NCBI GenBank assembly: GCA_963920765.1
Contig: OY987245.1
Span: forward strand, 8,324,727 to 8,388,726
Direction of reading: 5' to 3'
Source of the DNA: Ulota crispa
Taxonomy: Eukaryota > Streptophyta > Bryopsida > Orthotrichales > Orthotrichaceae
Length of the DNA: 64,000 nucleotides
The position numbers were made by a program, and so were the translations under genes. The notes beneath the pieces are model-generated. The model made no database searches, was not told the origin of the DNA, and was given only the letters and a program-made list of their open reading frames with translations. Within the stretch, counting starts at the first letter, position 1. Each line of letters opens with the position of its first letter. Positions 11,835-22,896 of this stretch are shown one piece after another.

Positions 11835-12101
11835 TATTCACTACATCGATAATCATAGTTACTGGATTTGAGGTGTTGGGCTCACAAGAATAAAGACATT
11901 TGAACTGTGGAAAACTATTTCCTGATTGGTAATTCCTGCAGTAATTTGTTTAGTTCAGTTTGGGTTTGTATAACTAAATGGTCTCGTCATATGTACGAAT
12001 TTACCTGTACTGGCAACCTCGTGCAAAGGACGGAAACGTTCTTACTACTGGCATGGTGAGATGCATTTCTGTATGTAAACCCTTGATGCCTGTTTACAAT
12101 A

Positions 12102-12269
12102 GGGGGTTTCAAATATGACATTTTACACCAATTTTGTTCACGTGAATTAGATTTGTGAACAACTTCGCCAAGTCACTCAGTGAACAAGTCATGACTTGCA
12201 CATTCATTGGTGAATAATCACTTGTTCACAATCACTTGTGCACTATTTATTTGAGATATTTGAACCCCC
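12102..12269. mobile_element. TA-flanked inverted-repeat MITE (GGGGGTTTCAAATAT family), short copy
   Basis: 168 bp with ends GGGGGTTTCAAATAT and ATATTTGAACCCCC, flanked by TA at 12100-12101 and 12270-12271. It shares its terminal 40-50 bp with the 613-bp element at 11222, including TTTTGTTCACGTGAAT. The interior is rich in TTGTTCAC/GTGAACAA words and can fold on itself. Confidence 0.8.
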
Positions 12270-13271
12270 TAATAATAATTTAGAGGACCAAAATCACACA
12301 CGTACTCTACGGATGTTCATGGAGACTTAAGTATTCACATTACAAATTGTCAATTTTCATATCATCTAGAAGGCAAGCAACTAGTTTCATCAAGTTTCTT
12401 TGCCATTTCAATCAACCGACTCTGCATTGATAGCTAGTACTACCTCTACATTGATTGAATTGCATAATATACCATTGGAAAGCACTCAATATTACCATCC
12501 AATACATTTTTTATACTAGTTCTCACAATAATTGTGTTATAGCATAGCAAGTCATGACAATAACATCATAATAATTATGACCTACTCTAGTCAAGTTTGG
12601 TTGTTGAATTTGACCAAGTTTTAGCCTATACACTTCTTGAAGCACACAAAGCTTTGCCTTAGAATCATGTTGGTCAAGTTTGCCCATTTCTTTTGCCATT
12701 AGGGGCAGTCACACCTTCTTCATTCCATTTTCAGTCTCTAGAGAATGGGGATGTGGTAGTCTCTCCTTGATTTTCAGAAATCCATTTTTTGAAAATTGAG
12801 AAATTTTTCTCTTCATCTTTGGAAAAGAAAAAAGGGGTGAAGAAATTTATGCACAAGAACTTTTCACCCTCATATGTCTTTGTTTAACTATTGTTTTTTT
12901 CCATTTTTAGCCGTTGCTCCTCTAGGTTTCATAGTCACTCCTCTTGGTTTCACAAATGTTGCTCCTCTTGATTTCACGGTTTACTTCTCTTGGTTTCACA
13001 ATCACTCCTAATTTCACAATTGCTCCTCCAAGTTTTGTGGTTGCTTCTCTTGATTTCATGATTGCTCTTTTTGCTTTATCAATTCTGCATTCTCTATTCT
13101 TCACCGCCCACTGAAAAAAGTCATACCTTCTTCATGAAAAAACACTTCCATTGGCTCCTATTTCCACTCCTAAATTTCTCATTTGGAGGAGATGTGACTA
13201 CCCCTATCAAACTCTATATGTTTTTTTTGCTGATTGTACCAAAATCAGCCTCACATCAAAGTTTACCCTAA
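12270..13271. other. Intergenic spacer with a minisatellite
   Basis: AT-rich DNA between two MITEs, with a pyrimidine-rich tandem array at 12912-13068. Nothing protein-coding is recognisable here. Confidence 0.55.
12912..13068. repeat. Degenerate minisatellite (TTGCTCCTCTTGGTTTCACA-like unit)
   Basis: Six to seven imperfect head-to-tail copies of a 22-27 bp unit built from GCTCCTCTTG and GTTTCAC. The strong strand asymmetry explains the Lys/Arg/Glu-rich open frame on the minus strand, which I do not regard as a gene. Confidence 0.75.
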
Positions 13272-13783
13272 GGTCATCCTCAATCCACTTGGAAAATATG
13301 CCCAATATACCAAGCTTAATCTATTAATAGATAATAGATTATCACATTAAAATTATATGATTTGAAGGGCACAAAAATTTTTATTTTGAAAAATCAATAA
13401 AATTATGTTTTGGATATTGCATGATTTAGATATATCACATCAAATGTTAGCTAACTTCTAAAAAACTTAGAGGCCTCTCCAAAACAAGCATAAGTAAGGA
13501 AATTTTTATAAAGGGGTTAGTAGAACTTGGTACAATTATCGTCCACTTTACTAAAATTTCCTTATTTAGGTTTGATTTGGGCCTCTAAATTTTTTGAAAA
13601 TTAGTTAACATTTAATATTTAATATGATATATTTAAATCATGCAGTGTACAAACCAAAATTTTATTACGTCTTTAGAATGAAAATTTTCATGCCGTTCAA
13701 ATCATATAATTTTTGTGTGATTATCAGCTATTCATAGATCGATTGATATACCGGGCCTTTTGCCGGGTGGATTGAGGATGCCC
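13272..13783. mobile_element. Tourist/PIF-Harbinger-like MITE upstream of the thiamine phosphatase gene
   Basis: 512 bp. The left end is GGTCATCCTCAATCCAC and the right end, on the minus strand, GGGCATCCTCAATCCAC. It is flanked by TAA on both sides (13269-13271 and 13784-13786), the typical 3-bp target of PIF/Harbinger elements. The arms pair over much of their length. The central part (about 13431-13660) is a second palindrome related to sequences at 41583 and 57264, so it is either nested or shared between families. It ends 220 bp before the next gene's start codon. Confidence 0.8.
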
Positions 13784-13962
13784 TAACAACCATCACGAAC
13801 ACCACGGTCTCACACTCCCAAAAGCCCGACCTTGCTTGAACGCCTTGCTCCGAACTCCGGGCTCCGGGACACTGCAAGACCTGGAATCCCCAATTCCCCA
13901 TTCTTCTTCCCCTCCCCAACAGAAAAGCATCCATTGCCAATGCCCTTGCCAGATTGCGGCAC

Positions 13963-13970
13963 TATTTAAA
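13963..13970 (+). promoter_or_regulatory. TATA-like element of the thiamine phosphatase gene
   Basis: TATTTAAA lies 33 bp upstream of the ATG at 14003, in DNA otherwise GC-rich. It would give a very short leader if used, so this is tentative. Confidence 0.35.
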
Positions 13971-14002
13971 CGAGCCTCAATTGGGAGGGTGGGTGGGGCA
14001 GC

Positions 14003-17000
14003 ATGAACCGATGTGCATCACGACTGCAACTGCACCTCGGATTCCTCCATCGCCGCTTCCATCGCGCCCACCTCGCTCCCATTATCTCTCACCTCCCTCC
14101 ACCTCCTCATTCTCCTCACTCTCCCCATCTGCTCCACTTCTTCCCAAGTCTCGGCGTCGTCAGGAGCGCTTGCGTGAGCTCCAGTGCTCAGGTTCGTTGG
14201 TACCAACACTCTAGGTGTGTCTCCCCCCACCCCCTCCTGAAGCTGCCACTGGGGTTTAGCGGGGTTTAATGATTTTCTTTCCGGAACCATGTCAACCAAG
14301 AATTCCTGCACAGTCTGACAATTCTGTATCAAGACTTTTCTCTTGAACCTTTTCCTTTGGCAATGCGTGAGAATGTAAATATTTTTTAGCTTCTTGCGCA
14401 GTCTTCCCAACTTGGAAAGAGTTCCCTTCTGCTTTTTAGTTTGGGTAAAAAATGCTCGTTTAGGTTAGATTAGTAATTTCTGACCTTTCTTGATTTTCTA
14501 TTTATTTTTTTGATTTTATTTCACAAGTTTCAATTGAGCATGTGGTGCTGGCTGATCGCAAATATGAGTTTCACTTTTAGCACAAGTGGCTAAAAGCGCT
14601 GCTTAAAAGCTAAAATCTTCAAATTTAACACTGGAAAATTTATAATTTTTTAGTTGCATGAAAATTTTGTTAGCAATCCTGCGAAATTTAGCCAGTTTAA
14701 AGAACTCAGTGTGGTAGGAGGCAATAATACTAATAATTAATAATAACAATGTTGCTGTTTATGTGTAAGATGTTAAACCCTTTCAAAATGCCCAATTTTG
14801 ATAGATTATGTTGTGAAAAGTATAATCGGGCGCAACCAATTTTTTATATCACCAAGATCACTGAAGATCTTTGGATTTGTTAGTCTAAAGAAATAGAAAA
14901 TTGAACGAAGAGGAATTTCTCATCATACTACTAAAATCACAGTCACCTCTGTAATATCACATTCAGACCTCTGTAATATCAAAGCTCCAATCTCTGAGAT
15001 ACATTTTGAAAGACTTTCTAAATTTTTTCACTTTGCATTCTATGTAACATATGAAAATCCTAATAAAATTCTAATAGTGAATGCGTAGCGTAGCAAGTGC
15101 CAACAACTTGAATGATGCTAAAGAAACACGTAAGATCCAATGTGGACCTCTTGATCGTTTAGGTTATATATATATATTCAAGGATTTCTATTCCGAATTT
15201 GTGACCTTGGCACAGGTTCAAGTAACCAAGATTTATGGTTTAAAAGCAAAGTAAAAAAAAACAAGGACAGAAGGAAGTAAGTTGTATGGATATTGCAAGT
15301 AGTTTAGGTTGTTTAGATTTTTGTGGAAGGGATGAATCACAGGAAGGTAATGACAAAGTTTTTTATTGTTTTTATTTTTTTTATTGGATGCAGATGTAAA
15401 GCGCCTGATGTGAAGCAGGTTGCAGCCATGATCACCGACATGGAGTTCAACGCGCAAGCCCAGCCAAGAATGGCAAAAACCTTCAGGGAGAGTTGTCGAA
15501 GAGAGGCATTTGCAGCACTCTACCATCCCTTCGTAGTGTCCTTGGCGGCTGGCACTTTGCCCAAGCAAGCATTCCAACGGTACATGGCACAGGATGCCTA
15601 TTTTTTGAAGGCCTTCAAGAGTGGGTGCGTTTCTTCACCAGTGTGTCTTAAATCCCAGAAAAATCACAATACCATGAGAAAGCTTATTAAACAGCAACCT
15701 TCTCCTATTTTTGACATACCTATTCCTACTAGAAACGAGGGAAAACTTGCCTTTTTCGCAGAATTCTTTTTTCTAGGGGAAATATTATGGATACCCCTGA
15801 AGTTTGTCATGTTTGTATAGATACCCCTTGTTTTTTAGAAATTGCACATATACCCTTGGACCATAATTTTTAGGCGTTTGCTCTACGTGCATAACAAAAC
15901 AAATGCCTGAAAACTATGGTCCAAGGGTATTTGTGTAATATCTGAAAAACAAGGGGTATCTATACAAATATGGCAAACTTCAGGGGTATCCATGATATTT
16001 TCCCTTTTTTCTGTGTTACCGTTTCTCTGCCTCTTTCGTACTTAGAAATCTGCACCCCATCCTAGAATATTTTGGTTGATGTTTATCAACGTTTTGTTAG
16101 GCTCTTCACCATGTCGGAACCTTTGTTTATTGTGGTTTTCACATTTTTACAGCTACCAAAAGGCCTTGGAAAGCACAGAAGACGAAGATGCAAAAGCCAC
16201 CATTAAGTCCCTCATTAGAGATGTAGAGGAAGAACTCACGCTGCACTCGTCCGTGATGCAGGTACTACTTCCTGTCTTTCTTACCTTTCGTTTCCATCCA
16301 TTGAACCCCTTTTGTCAGAAGGTTTGTGTTCTAAAATTTATTCTTAGTTATTTTTTGAAGAGATTCTGTCATAAATACTACTCCTATCCATATATGTCCA
16401 TGATTCGATAATAAATTCCTTACTAGAGTGTTGACGACCCTTGTGTGTTTATAAAAACCAAAAGCCAACGAGATTAACCCCTACATAAACCCTTTTTTGT
16501 AAACCATTTAAGTAGAGCTTAAATAGGAAAGCTTCCACGGCCGTTTTCACAAACTCTACTCGTTTTGCTTTATAAGGCTTGCATTTAATGAAGGTTTTCA
16601 AAAAGTATCATTTAGCTGGGATTGGGGGTCTCTAAAGTCTTCAAAATCTGATGGAAGAATTCCTACAATAGGCTGGGTTTTTTATACGGATCCTCTATAA
16701 CACAACCTCACTATCATATAATGAAAGATTTCTGAAGTTTGAGCTTCCACACTCTCGAACACTGTTTTTTTTTTCAAAATAAAATACTCAGTATAACAAT
16801 TAGGTTATACTTCTATAGATTCTAAATACTTTGCAGGCTCCAGAAAAAAATACTTACTTCAAGAGTGTGCAGTGCGAAATCCTCTTGTACTTGTTGGCGC
16901 TTTTGTGAACGTTGCTCTAACTGGTTGTTGTTTTGCTTACAGTCACTAGATGCTACCGACCAGAAGAGCTTCGAACCAAACACGGCAACAGTGGCGTACT

Positions 17001-20000
17001 GTGATTTCTTGCAATCTGCAGCAACAGGAAGCAACGACTTGGGAATCAAAAGTGCTAAAATCATAGCTGCAATGACTCCTTGCATGCGGTTGTATGCCTT
17101 TGTGGGACAAGAAATTAAAAAAAACATCACCAAAGTGCCTGACCACCCATACCAAAAGTGGATCGACACATACTCAGCTGCAGAGTTTGAGGTAAAAGTG
17201 GCGTATTTTTTACAGGTTTTCAATAAAAGCAGGAACTTTTGTGACTAAGTCACACAGAGGATTTTCGTTTAGGGTTTAAGAAGAATAGGGACGATTTCAT
17301 GGATACCCCTGAAGTTTGCAATATATGCATAGATACCCCTGCTTTTTCAGAAATTGCACAAATACCCTTGGACCATAATTTTTAGGCGTTTATTTATTGT
17401 GCTTGGTACTTCCTTCATGACCAGTGTGGAAGAAGGAAATGCAATGAAACAAAAAAGAAGCAATGTGCGCACAAAGGAAGAAGGGAAGTGGCATGCACAA
17501 CAAAACAACACGCCTGAAAATTTTGGTCCAAGGGTATTCGTGCAATTTCTGAAAAAGCAGGGGTTTCTATGCAAATATTTCAAACTTCAGGGTTATCCTT
17601 GAAATTTTCCCATTACATAAATATCTTTGGACCAAAATTTTCATGACATTTGTTTTGTTGTGCATGCCACTTCCCTTCTTCCTTTGTGCGCATGTTGCTT
17701 CTTTTTATGTTTCATTACATTCCCCTTCTTCAACATTGGTCATGAAGGAAATACAAGCACAACAAATAAATGCCCAAAATTGTTGGTCCAAGGGTATTTG
17801 TGCAATTTCTGAAAAAGCAGGGGTATCTATGCAAATATCGCAAACTTTAGGGGTATCCATCAAATTTTCCCTAAAGAGTAATGCCGACTTTGTGCTTTTT
17901 GGTTACAAAATGTTGCACGTGTTTTGAGAGGAGATTTTTTCATGCAGACAGCGGCGTCAAAGGTGGAGCAGCTGCTGGACAAACTAACAGAAGCTGTGAC
18001 TGGAGACAAGGAGAGGTTGGTTCTATACAATCTTTATCGACACGCCATGAACTTGGAGATTGATTTCTTCAGTGCTCAGGCATTGGAGTCGGTGAAAGTG
18101 CCGGTTTTCAAGTGTCAAGCGAAGACTCCAGAGATGCAACTCTTGCTGGTGTCTGACTTCGACTCCACGTGCACCATCTCCGACTCTTGCCCCGTCTTGG
18201 CAGACTTGACTGTACAACTTGCTGGCAAAACGCATGGTGGTCGCTCCGTGGGAGACTCCGGAGCAGGATTGTTACGAAAGAAGTGGGACGATCTGGTTAT
18301 GCGGTACATGGACGAGTATGAAGAGGTTTTAAGTCGAAGCTTGTCAAGTATAAATCACGGTCAGAAAAAAATTATTCTCTTTTCCTTATACTCCCTCTGT
18401 CCTTCTAAAAAACGTCCAAAAAGAATCTTTGCGAAGGATGATTAATTGTGTTTTTAGTCTTTGTGCTAGTGACACATGCATTCTAGAATCAATATACCAT
18501 CTACCAAATGTATGCAAAAAGTCTCTAGCTTTGATGTCACTGTTGAGGCACCAAAATTCCATGCAAAAAGTACCATATCTGTTCATGTTGCTAGCTTCTC
18601 GTTATTGATGATTTAAAAGATTAGTAGCAACAATGATTACCTCATATGGGCGAGGTCAAGTTTGCTGGGAGAGGAATGCTCCCTAATTGCTTAACTTGCC
18701 CCCCATGAGATCATTGAACATGGTAAAGCTTTCTCAGTGTTTGAAATCAGCAAAAGGGAGCTTTTTAGGGGTACAAGAAATGTGTCTGATTTGGAATTTC
18801 TTATAGGGACAGAAGGGAGTAATTTTTTACCAAAACTTGAGAGTGTGCTTTGATTGGGGTGTCGGTATCAAAGCTCTGAAGATCAAAGTTTTTTCTTGTA
18901 GGATTTCTTATATGCAAGTGTGAAGTTTTTGATTGTTTGCTGCTGCCTTTGGAATGTGCAGGTGATGGTGAAGCTCCCTCCGTTGAGGACCTGCAGGAGT
19001 TTCTGAGGGAGATGTCGGATTTTGAGCAGAAGGCCAATGCGAGAGTGGAGCAGGCTGAAGTGCTGAAAGGCTTGTCGCCTGCTGCTATTCGAGACGCTGG
19101 ATATGCTATGCCTCTTCGTGAGGGCTGCTCTGAGTTTTTCACGCGTCTTGGTTTGCAAGAGTTCCATGTTGACACGCACATTCTCTCCGTTTGCTGGAGT
19201 AAAACTTTCATTCAAGCTGTTTTAGAAGAAGGTAAATCCTTTCAACAAACATCCCTACCTGGATCTTTGGTACAGAATATTTTACTCCATTTCTTGTCGA
19301 ATTTTTGCACTTCAATGACTCAAAAGTAACTACACCTTTACCCTATGCCCCAACCCTAAAGTTCCGTGCAAGCTCCTAAGAGCAGAAAAAAATCAAGCTC
19401 CATTTGGGCAAGTGTAGCCTTTACTGTTGCAAATCTCCTACTGAATTCCCGCATCCTTCTCTCGATTCTTCTCCTTCAGATCTTAAATCTTCTTCTTCCT
19501 TTTCTCATTTCTGTGCTCAAGTTTGTCAACAGTAAGCTCTAATATTGGACTTAGAGCTTATTATTGAAAAACTTCAGCACAAAAATGAGAAAAGGAAGTA
19601 GAAGATTAAAGATCTGAAGGAGAAGAATCAGGTGAAGGATGTGACAATTCTGGAACTCTGGGGGAGACTTGCAACAGTAGAAGCTACGCTTCCTTAAAAC
19701 TCTAAACCCTAAACCCCAAACCCTATCCTTATGGATTCTTGCCTATACTGTACATTTTTCTGAGCAATTGCGACCCATAATCAGCCTATGAAAGTTCACA
19801 ATTTTTCTTGCAATGTCTACAAAAGTACATGCTAAGATGATTCAGCACTTTTTGCTTTTTTAGATTTTTTGTATTTACTGTTGAAAGAAAAATAAATGTC
19901 AACATGCATCAGACTTGATCTTCATGACAAGGAATCAAGGCAGGCTGATGTTAGGAACCATACCGGATGCTTACATTACTATAAGACATCCTTCACATCC

Positions 20001-20715
20001 ATGTCGTTATGGTTTATGTGTGGGGGAATGCTGTACCGTGAGCCATGAGCTGTGAGCCTGGATTTTTTTGTCAAAATACTAGATTTCACTTATAACAGTG
20101 TACATAGGACCCTATAATAGTGCATTTTAAACTTTCATGTCTTGAAAACTTGTTGTTTTTTAGTTTTTCCATCAGTTTTGAGCTCAAAATTGGTTCCAGC
20201 TCACAGAATCTTGTTTCACCACTCATGCCTCACCATTTTATACTCACAAAATGTTGTCATCCCTTATGTATGCAGGTGAAATCCGGAGTGCGAACATCAA
20301 AGCCAACGAACTGGTCTTCGAAGAAAACTCATCCACGGGGAAGATGATTCTGAACGTGGAAACGGCTCTTGACAAACAGAAACACTTCCTGCACATCCTG
20401 AACCAGTTCAAAGAAAACAGTGATGACCCCGCGGTGCAACAACAACAACAACAAGTGCACTCTGTCTACGTTGGTGACAGTTTGACTGACCTCCTCTGCC
20501 TTCTCAAAGCAGACGTCGGAATTGTGCTTGGAGACAGCAGCACTCTGAAACAAGTGTACCAGCAGAAAATGACCTCTCTTTTCAGAAAGGCCTTGGTGCT
20601 GGAGCAGGCCAATACCTCGGAGACCCTCACTGGTTTTGTGTTCACCGTCTCCAGTTGGTTTGAGGTGGAAGCCTTTCTCTTGGGTCCTGCCAAGAGCTCA
20701 GCTTTGTCACTCTAA
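14003..20715 (+). CDS. TH2: TH2-like thiamine monophosphate phosphatase (TenA + HAD fusion)
   Basis: Predicted to dephosphorylate thiamine monophosphate to thiamine, the step before pyrophosphorylation. Exons: 14003-14214, 15394-15624, 16153-16261, 16943-17191, 17948-18359, 18962-19231, 20276-20715; 640 aa against about 617 in Arabidopsis. Residues 1-70 are Arg/His/Ser/Pro-rich with almost no acidic residues, like an organellar transit peptide. A TenA/THI-4 domain follows (FVVSLAAG, TPCMRLYAF, HPYQKWIDTYS; about 85-300). The HAD domain has motif I DFDSTCT (Asp337, Asp339) and GDSLTD at 561-566. The in-frame Met at 15428 (MITDMEF) could start a cytosolic form, as reported for Arabidopsis TH2. 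The exon 1 donor (14214, phase 2) was chosen to keep the frame. Introns 1, 2, 4, 5 and 6 carry repeats. A six-Gln CAA run lies near residue 550. Confidence 0.93.
14560..14712 (+). repeat. Dispersed repeat, TH2 intron 1
   Basis: About 150 bp, closely similar in inverted orientation to 43693-43859 in intron 1 of the lycopene cyclase gene. Shared words include TTTTAGCACAAGTGGCTAAA and CGAAATTTAGCCAG. Shorter related stretches lie at about 47309-47403 and 53964-54062. All four are in introns. It is probably a decayed MITE, but the ends are not clear enough to classify. Confidence 0.75.
15777..16004. mobile_element. GGGAAAATTT-family fold-back MITE, copy 1 (TH2 intron 2)
   Basis: 228 bp. Begins GGGAAATATTATGGATACCC and ends with the reverse complement of nearly the same sequence. 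Almost the whole element is one inverted repeat, with a short centre. Near-identical 9-mers TTTTTTCTA and TTTTTTCTG flank it, suggesting an 8-9 bp target duplication of Mutator or hAT type. Shortest of the eight family members here. Confidence 0.8.
17288..17611. mobile_element. GGGAAAATTT-family fold-back MITE, copy 2 (TH2 intron 4)
   Basis: 324 bp with degraded ends (GGGACGATTTCATGGATACC to AAATTTTCCC). The arms carry the family words GATACCCCTGCTTTTTCAGA, TTGCACAAATACCCTTGGAC and, in the centre, CTTCCTTCATGACCA. It abuts copy 3, which lies in the opposite internal orientation. Confidence 0.8.
17612..17871. mobile_element. GGGAAAATTT-family fold-back MITE, copy 3, left-truncated (TH2 intron 4)
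   Basis: Directly adjoins copy 2. It lacks about the first 60 bp (terminal GGGAAAATTT and the first GATACCCC block) but has the full centre and right arm, ending ATCAAATTTTCCC. The centre (GTGCATGCCACTTCCCTTCT) is in reverse orientation to copy 2. Confidence 0.75.
18391..18819. mobile_element. Stowaway-like MITE in TH2 intron 5
   Basis: About 429 bp with ends CTCCCTCTGTCC and GGGACAGAAGGGAG, flanked by TA (18389-18390, 18820-18821). Homologous throughout to 5733-6145 in the E1 gene, with scattered substitutions and small indels. It starts 31 bp inside the donor of the intron. Confidence 0.85.
19406..19693. mobile_element. Fold-back element in TH2 intron 6
   Basis: Two arms of about 120 bp pair imperfectly (ATTCTTCTCCTTCAGATCTT on the left, its complement on the right, and TTTACTGTTGCAA against TTGCAACAGTAGAA) around a short centre near 19530-19570. 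No second copy was noticed and no clear target duplication was found, so the class is open. Confidence 0.65.
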
Positions 20716-22657
20716 ACTTCTATCTTCCGTTTTCCTGTAGATTTCTGGCCTCTTATTCGTGTTGTAGATTTCTGGCCTCTTTTCCTGTTGTAGAATTCTG
20801 GCCTCTTTTTCCTGTAGATTTGTGTCCCTTTTTTGTTGTAGATTTTTGGACCTTTTATCCTGTAGATTGTAGATTTGTGTCTCTTTTTTTTCTTGAGGAT
20901 ACAACTGAGCTGAGAGGGTGTCTGGCCTCCAAGTTTTGGTTCTGCATTTGGAGACTGGATTTTATAATCTCTCTGACAGGTTTTGGAACAAGAGTTAGGG
21001 TCTCTGAATCTTATTGAGCTATGTTTACAAGATGAGTTCTAAATCCTTGCATTTGAATACCGGCATTAATCTTAGAAACTGATTCTACTATTAATTTAAT
21101 TAACTTTAAATTAGTGTATATGGAGTGAAAGTGACCATAAACTTAAAAATTTGCATAAGTTGCAAAACATTTTTGAATGGCATGTAGTCGTAGCATTGTT
21201 TAGGGATAGACTTGGGAATGTTGTTCGAAAGAGATGAGGAAGCATGCATGACACTCCTTTGCTTTTGTAGTTCACTCTAAAGCATGTGTTTTTTGTTTGC
21301 TTACTAGCGGTTGGCGTTTGCTACGCACTCATCGTTAGAATTTTATTAGGGTTTTCATATGTTAGAGCGTAAAGTAGAAATTTCAGCAAGTCTTCAAATT
21401 GTATCCATGTGATAATATCATAGAAATTGGAGATATGATATTACGAAGGTTAGTTTGACTAACAATTGATGCGTGCTGCGCTACATATTCACCATTGAAA
21501 TTTAATTAGGATTTTCATATACTTACTAAGAATACAAAGTAAAAAATTAGTAAGTCTACAAATGATATCCATGCACTAATATGACAAAGATTAGAGATGT
21601 GATATTATAGAGGTTGTATGATTTTAGTAGGGAATGACTAGGGGGACACCCTTCAATTGCTACGTGGACACCTCCTATAGCCCAACTTGTTAAATTTGAG
21701 ATTATTATTACGACAAAATATGAAATAATATCAAAACAATATTTTAGTGCACATTTGTGTCTACAAGCGTTGCAAACATATAACAAATATGTCTCATTTG
21801 TGACTTGGTCAAGAGTTAAACTTATGAATAAAGGGAGCAATTAGTTTAATTGCTATCCATGTCAGAAATGAGACATAATTCTTGTATATTCACAACTCTT
21901 TTAGACACAAATTAGCACTAAAACATTGTTTTTATTTTATTTTATATTTTAATGTTATAATAATCTCAAATTTAATAAGTTGGGCTACAGAGATGTCCCT
22001 CTAATCATTCCCTTTCAGAAGGACAATAGTTAAAACTTGACTTGGCTTATAATGGTCATAATGGAAAAAAAGTCAATTGGCTTTACAACCTTCCATTGTA
22101 TTTTTTCTTTTTCTTTTTTTGCCAAGGCATATATATTGTCACACCTTATAAAATTCTGCACAAAGCACTTCATATAATTAGACTTACTAGCATCAAATTT
22201 GATGTTTTTGCACTTTGACTTTATTTTCATAGATACTAGTGTATGTAAAATAAAATCTAATACACAAATGTTTGAAAATCTAAGCGCTAAGCTTCACTGG
22301 ACCCCTTTTAACCATAGCAAGATTTATTTGAAATTTTTGGCATAAAACCTCTTGTACCTAAGTGGTTCAATAGTTCTCAAGATAACGTGAGGTTGGTGTT
22401 TACAAGTAAATTCCAAATTACACATTTGTCTTTGTATGATTAGATTTACAAAAATGACAATCTCAAAAGTTTGCTTTTATAGAAATTGTGGGGCACCAAA
22501 GGCAAACAAAATATTACATGTGGAAATAACAAAATCTATCATGTTTTTCAATATTTTTTCAAAAACACAATTTATATGTGCAAAACAATCTTATTGTAAA
22601 GTGCACTTGACCAAGTGCAAATTTAGGAAAATTTATTGTAAAAAGTATAAGTTTTAA
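20716..22657. other. TH2 3' region and start of the gene-free block
   Basis: A pyrimidine-rich tandem array (20732-20885) follows the TH2 stop. Beyond about 21000 the DNA is AT-rich with short open frames only. Loosely repeated words occur (for example ATTTTATTAGGGTTTTCATA near 21342 and a diverged version near 21502), pointing to old duplications. No gene is recognised. Confidence 0.5.
20732..20885. repeat. Tandem repeat in the TH2 3' region
   Basis: About six imperfect copies of a 25-29 bp unit centred on TGTAGATTTCTGGCCTCTTT start just after the TH2 stop codon, probably within the 3' UTR. The Gln/Lys-rich minus-strand frame here is a by-product. Confidence 0.8.
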
Positions 22658-22896
22658 GGTAGGTACACCCAATGGCATGGGTGTACCCAATGGCGTGGGT
22701 GTACCCAATGCCACTCATATGTTTATTAGGATTTCATTTTTGACTTGAGATTTAGGCCATTCGTAGATAGCTTAACTTTTGAAACTCAAAAGGTACGTAA
22801 GCCATCTACAGATGGCCTAGATCTCAAGTCAAAAATGAAATCCTGACAAACATATGAGTGGCATTGGGTACACCCATGCCATTGGGTGTACCTACC
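22658..22896. mobile_element. Near-perfect fold-back MITE (GGTAGGTACACCC ends)
   Basis: About 240 bp. The arms start GGTAGGTACACCCAATGGCA, contain GACTTGAGAT/ATCTCAAGTC, and pair almost completely around a loop near 22766-22812. TTAA occurs on both sides (22654-22657, 22897-22900). This may be a piggyBac-like target duplication or simply an extension of the palindrome. The left arm carries an extra tandem TGGGTGTACCCAATGGC unit. Distantly similar hairpins are at 33261 and 59690. Confidence 0.75.

Noticed and set aside
12922-13104. Lys/Arg-rich 60-codon minus-strand frame
   Set aside because: Product of the minisatellite at 12912-13068.
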